Of a stretch of 8,271 bases of DNA, positions 6,663-8,271 are shown piece by piece. The position numbers and the translations under genes are program-made. The stretch's first letter is position 1. Every line of letters begins with the position of its first letter. The DNA is from Clostridia bacterium (GTDB lineage: Bacteria > Bacillota > Clostridia > Peptostreptococcales > Anaerovoracaceae): positions 1 through 8,271 of the forward strand of contig CAAEEE010000392.1 of assembly GCA_900754805.1 (NCBI GenBank), in the 5' to 3' direction. The notes below the pieces were generated by a model. The model was not told the DNA's origin. It ran no database searches and saw only the letters and a list, made by a program, of their open reading frames with translations.

Positions 6663-6886
6663 TTGAAAACCCTGAAAAAAACGGAAAAAGCAAATACGCA
6701 GACATCCTTCCTCTTCCGCATCCGGAATCAAAAAAGCACCCCCGTATGCCTCGCAGTGCGCGGGCGGCACAGTTTGCGCCCTTTGCCGCACTCACAGGAT
6801 ACGAAGATGCCATTGCGAAAACGCAGAAGCAGGCGATCAAGCGTCAGGAAGAAGGCTATTATGTGCCTTTTGACGAAAATAATTAA
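6659..6886 (+). CDS. YolD-like small protein, partner of the Y-family polymerase
   Basis: This 75-aa soluble protein starts inside the polymerase stop codon (ATGA), with GGAGG 9 nt upstream, so translation is coupled. Its core is KYADILPLPHPESKKHPRMP followed by RAAQFAPFAALTGYEDAI (residues 35-52). This is the RAAQFxPFAALTGY signature found in small YolD-like proteins encoded next to Y-family polymerases in Bacillota. In B. subtilis the equivalent pairs are uvrX-yolD and yqjW-yqzH, and the small partner is thought to aid or regulate the polymerase. The biochemical role here is not established. A charged C-terminal half (KTQKQAIKRQEEGYYV) suggests a helix. Confidence 0.8.
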   Translation: MIENPEKNGKSKYADILPLPHPESKKHPRMPRSARAAQFAPFAALTGYEDAIAKTQKQAIKRQEEGYYVPFDENN

Positions 6887-6942
6887 GAAAAAGTGTACAA
6901 TCAAAATATGAATTTTCAGAAAACTTTGAGGAGGTGTCTGCC

Positions 6943-7620
6943 ATGATCGGAATCATTTACAATACAGCCATGATTATTATCGGAAGCATCGTCGGAAGCT
7001 TCCTGAAAAAAGGACTTAAGGAAAAGCAGCAGACCGTGCTTTTCGATGCGATGGGGCTTGCCGCCTGCGGAATCGGCATCAATTCCATCGTCAACAATAT
7101 GCCGGACAGTCAGTTTCCGGTTTTGTTCATCGTCAGCCTCGCGCTCGGCAGCATTGTCGGCACAAGCCTTGACATCGACGGTAAATTTCAAAGCCTTGTA
7201 GATAAAAAAGGAGGAAGCGGACTCGGACAGGGGCTTTCCACCGCGATTCTGCTTTTCTGCATCGGAACGCTTTCCATACTCGGACCGATTCAAAGTGCAA
7301 TATACGGAGACGAAACCTTTCTCTTTACAAACGGAACGCTTGACCTTGTAACCTCTATGGTTCTGGCACCCACCTATGGCATCGGAATCGCAGCCGCCGC
7401 GGTTGTTCTTTTTCTGTGGCAGGGCGGAATCTACCTTGGCGCTGGATTCCTTGCGGAATTTATTTCCGGCCCGTTTATGACAGAGCTTTCGATTGTCGGC
7501 GGCTTTCTGATTGCGGCCTCGGGCATTTCGATTTTGAAAATCAAGGACTTTAAGACGATGAACCTGCTCCCTTCCCTGCTCGTTCCCGTGCTGTTTTTCC
7601 TGATAAAAAGTGTTTTCTAG
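6943..7620 (+). CDS. DUF554 family membrane protein
   Basis: This is a 225-aa multi-pass membrane protein of the DUF554 family (YdfK/YqgA-like), commonly annotated as a putative transporter but without an established function. Visible family features are the Gly-rich N-terminal helix (YNTAMIIIGSIVGSFL), the charged loop KKGLKEKQQ, DAMGLAACGIGI, the segment GSIVGTSLDID, and the conserved SILGPIQSAIYGD...LFTNGTLDLVTSMVLAPTYGIG core at about residues 109-148. About six or seven hydrophobic segments are seen. The start at 6943 is chosen for GAGGAGGT at 6928-6935, 7 nt upstream; a GTG at 6934 lies within that site and is rejected. It lies 56 bp after the YolD-like gene with no terminator visible between, so SOS-driven read-through is possible, though it may have its own promoter. 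Confidence 0.85.
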   Translation: MIGIIYNTAMIIIGSIVGSFLKKGLKEKQQTVLFDAMGLAACGIGINSIVNNMPDSQFPVLFIVSLALGSIVGTSLDIDGKFQSLVDKKGGSGLGQGLSTAILLFCIGTLSILGPIQSAIYGDETFLFTNGTLDLVTSMVLAPTYGIGIAAAAVVLFLWQGGIYLGAGFLAEFISGPFMTELSIVGGFLIAASGISILKIKDFKTMNLLPSLLVPVLFFLIKSVF

Positions 7621-7638
7621 AAAAAAATTTAAAAGAAG

Positions 7639-7667
7639 TGAAAAAAAACGGCACTCTTATGGATAAT
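7639..7667 (+). promoter_or_regulatory. Possible promoter for the sigma factor gene
   Basis: TGAAAA (7639-7644) lies 17 bp from GATAAT (7662-7667), and GTGAAA one base earlier gives an 18-bp spacer. The -10 is one mismatch from consensus. The TGAAA run followed by a short G/C patch could instead be an ECF-type autoregulated promoter, which I cannot tell by eye. Confidence 0.25.
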
Positions 7668-7700
7668 ACAAGTAGAAAAGCTTTTCAAGGGAGAAATTTA

Positions 7701-8180
7701 ATGCTTGGTACGGAAGAGTTCAAATTGCTTGCAGAAAAACATATGGATATGATTTTTCGTATTGCCTTCAGTTTTCTGAAATCGCAGTCGGATGCGGAAG
7801 ATGTCACACAAGATGTGCTTCTGCGGCTGTACGAAACGGACTATGTCTTTGAGAGTCAATCTCATATAAAAAACTGGCTTGCAAAGGTCACTTGCAACGA
7901 ATGTCGTAAGTTTTGGCGCAGACTGCCTCACAAACAGGAAAATATCAGCGACTACGCAGATCGCCTGGCGTTTGAGGAAAAATCCTATCAGGATTTGTTT
8001 ACAGCTGTTATGCGGTTGGACAAAGCAAAGCGCATTGTGGTAATTTTGTATTACCTTGAGGGGTATCAGATACATGAAATTGCAGAGCTTTTGGAAATTC
8101 CTCAAGGAACGGTCGGAACAAGGCTTGCTCGCGCAAGAAAAGAACTCAGAAAGTACTTGGAAGATGAGGTATCCATATGA
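7701..8180 (+). CDS. ECF-type RNA polymerase sigma factor
   Basis: This 159-aa sigma-70 family group 4 (ECF) factor has region 2 at about residues 8-75 (core-binding DAEDVTQDVLLRLY at 31-44; promoter -10 recognition HIKNWLAKVTCNECRKFWR at 55-73). Region 4 follows at about 106-153 (LDKAKRIVVILYYLEGYQIHEIAELLEIPQGTVGTRLARARKELRKYL, helix-turn-helix for the -35). There is no region 1 or 3, and the length is normal for the class. The start at 7701 has AAGGGAG 7 nt upstream; ATG 7659 and GTG 7638 are in frame but lack a site. It overlaps the next gene by ATGA, the usual sigma/anti-sigma arrangement, so it is probably held inactive by that product until a surface or stress signal. The regulon is unknown. 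Confidence 0.92.
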   Translation: MLGTEEFKLLAEKHMDMIFRIAFSFLKSQSDAEDVTQDVLLRLYETDYVFESQSHIKNWLAKVTCNECRKFWRRLPHKQENISDYADRLAFEEKSYQDLFTAVMRLDKAKRIVVILYYLEGYQIHEIAELLEIPQGTVGTRLARARKELRKYLEDEVSI

Positions 8181-8271
8181 GTGATAAGGAAAAAATGAAG
8201 AAGGCCTTTCAAAATCTGAAAGCTCCTGAGGATACTCCGGAAAGGATTTTGGAAAAAATGAATCAAATAGA
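8177..8271 (+). CDS. N-terminus of probable anti-sigma factor (cut by window end)
   Basis: Only 31 codons are present. The ATG at 8177 overlaps the sigma gene stop (ATGA), and GAGGT lies 6 nt upstream. The visible peptide is hydrophilic, MSDKEKMKKAFQNLKAPED followed by TPERILEKMNQ. A KKAFxNLKA.E.T.E.ILEKM start like this is common at the cytoplasmic end of Bacillota anti-sigma membrane proteins encoded after ECF sigma genes. No zinc-binding HxxxCxxC or membrane segment can be judged because the gene continues past the window. The identity rests mainly on position. Confidence 0.55.
   Translation, partial: MSDKEKMKKAFQNLKAPEDTPERILEKMNQI

Noticed and set aside
6934..6942. GTG start for the DUF554 protein
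   Set aside because: The GTG overlaps the GAGGAGGT ribosome binding site, which is correctly spaced for ATG 6943.

Overview
The window looks like a chromosomal segment from a Gram-positive, low-to-mid GC bacterium of the Bacillota, most likely class Clostridia. The support is strong AGGAGG-type ribosome binding sites, sigma-A-like promoters, a Bacillota-type SOS (LexA) box, a Y-family polymerase plus YolD-like partner pair, and an Rpn-family protein with the C-terminal tail usual in this phylum. I cannot place it below class from the sequence alone.

Layout. Positions 1-286 are an AT-rich upstream region without a gene. It carries three 10-bp-phased repeats resembling Spo0A boxes and a sigma-A-like promoter. 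At 287-1249 (+) is an Rpn/PD-(D/E)XK nuclease-like gene, with a well-formed in-frame internal start near its 3' end (1034-1249). That arrangement recalls the gene-within-gene Rpn toxin/antitoxin pairs of enterobacteria. A bidirectional terminator (1266-1299) separates it from a leftward block. In order of transcription this block holds two tandem paralogous 497-aa secreted beta-helix (GLUG-like) proteins (4917-3424, then 3378-1885), a long hairpin (1848-1797), and a small EamA/DMT membrane protein (1774-1349).

The divergent intergenic region 4918-5135 holds promoters for both directions. The rightward promoter is a near-consensus TTGAAA-N17-TATAAT with a LexA-like box over the expected transcription start. 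It drives a Y-family translesion DNA polymerase (5136-6662), coupled by an ATGA overlap to a 75-aa YolD-like protein (6659-6886). This is an SOS mutagenesis/damage-tolerance operon. A DUF554 membrane protein follows (6943-7620). After it come an ECF sigma factor (7701-8180) and, overlapping by ATGA, the start of a probable anti-sigma gene (8177 onward) cut by the window edge.

The most interesting items are the internal start in the Rpn gene, the Cys/Asn ladder in the duplicated beta-helix proteins, the three Spo0A-like boxes ahead of the nuclease gene, and the hairpin ahead of the EamA gene. No IS element, CRISPR array, tRNA, rRNA or attachment site was recognised.
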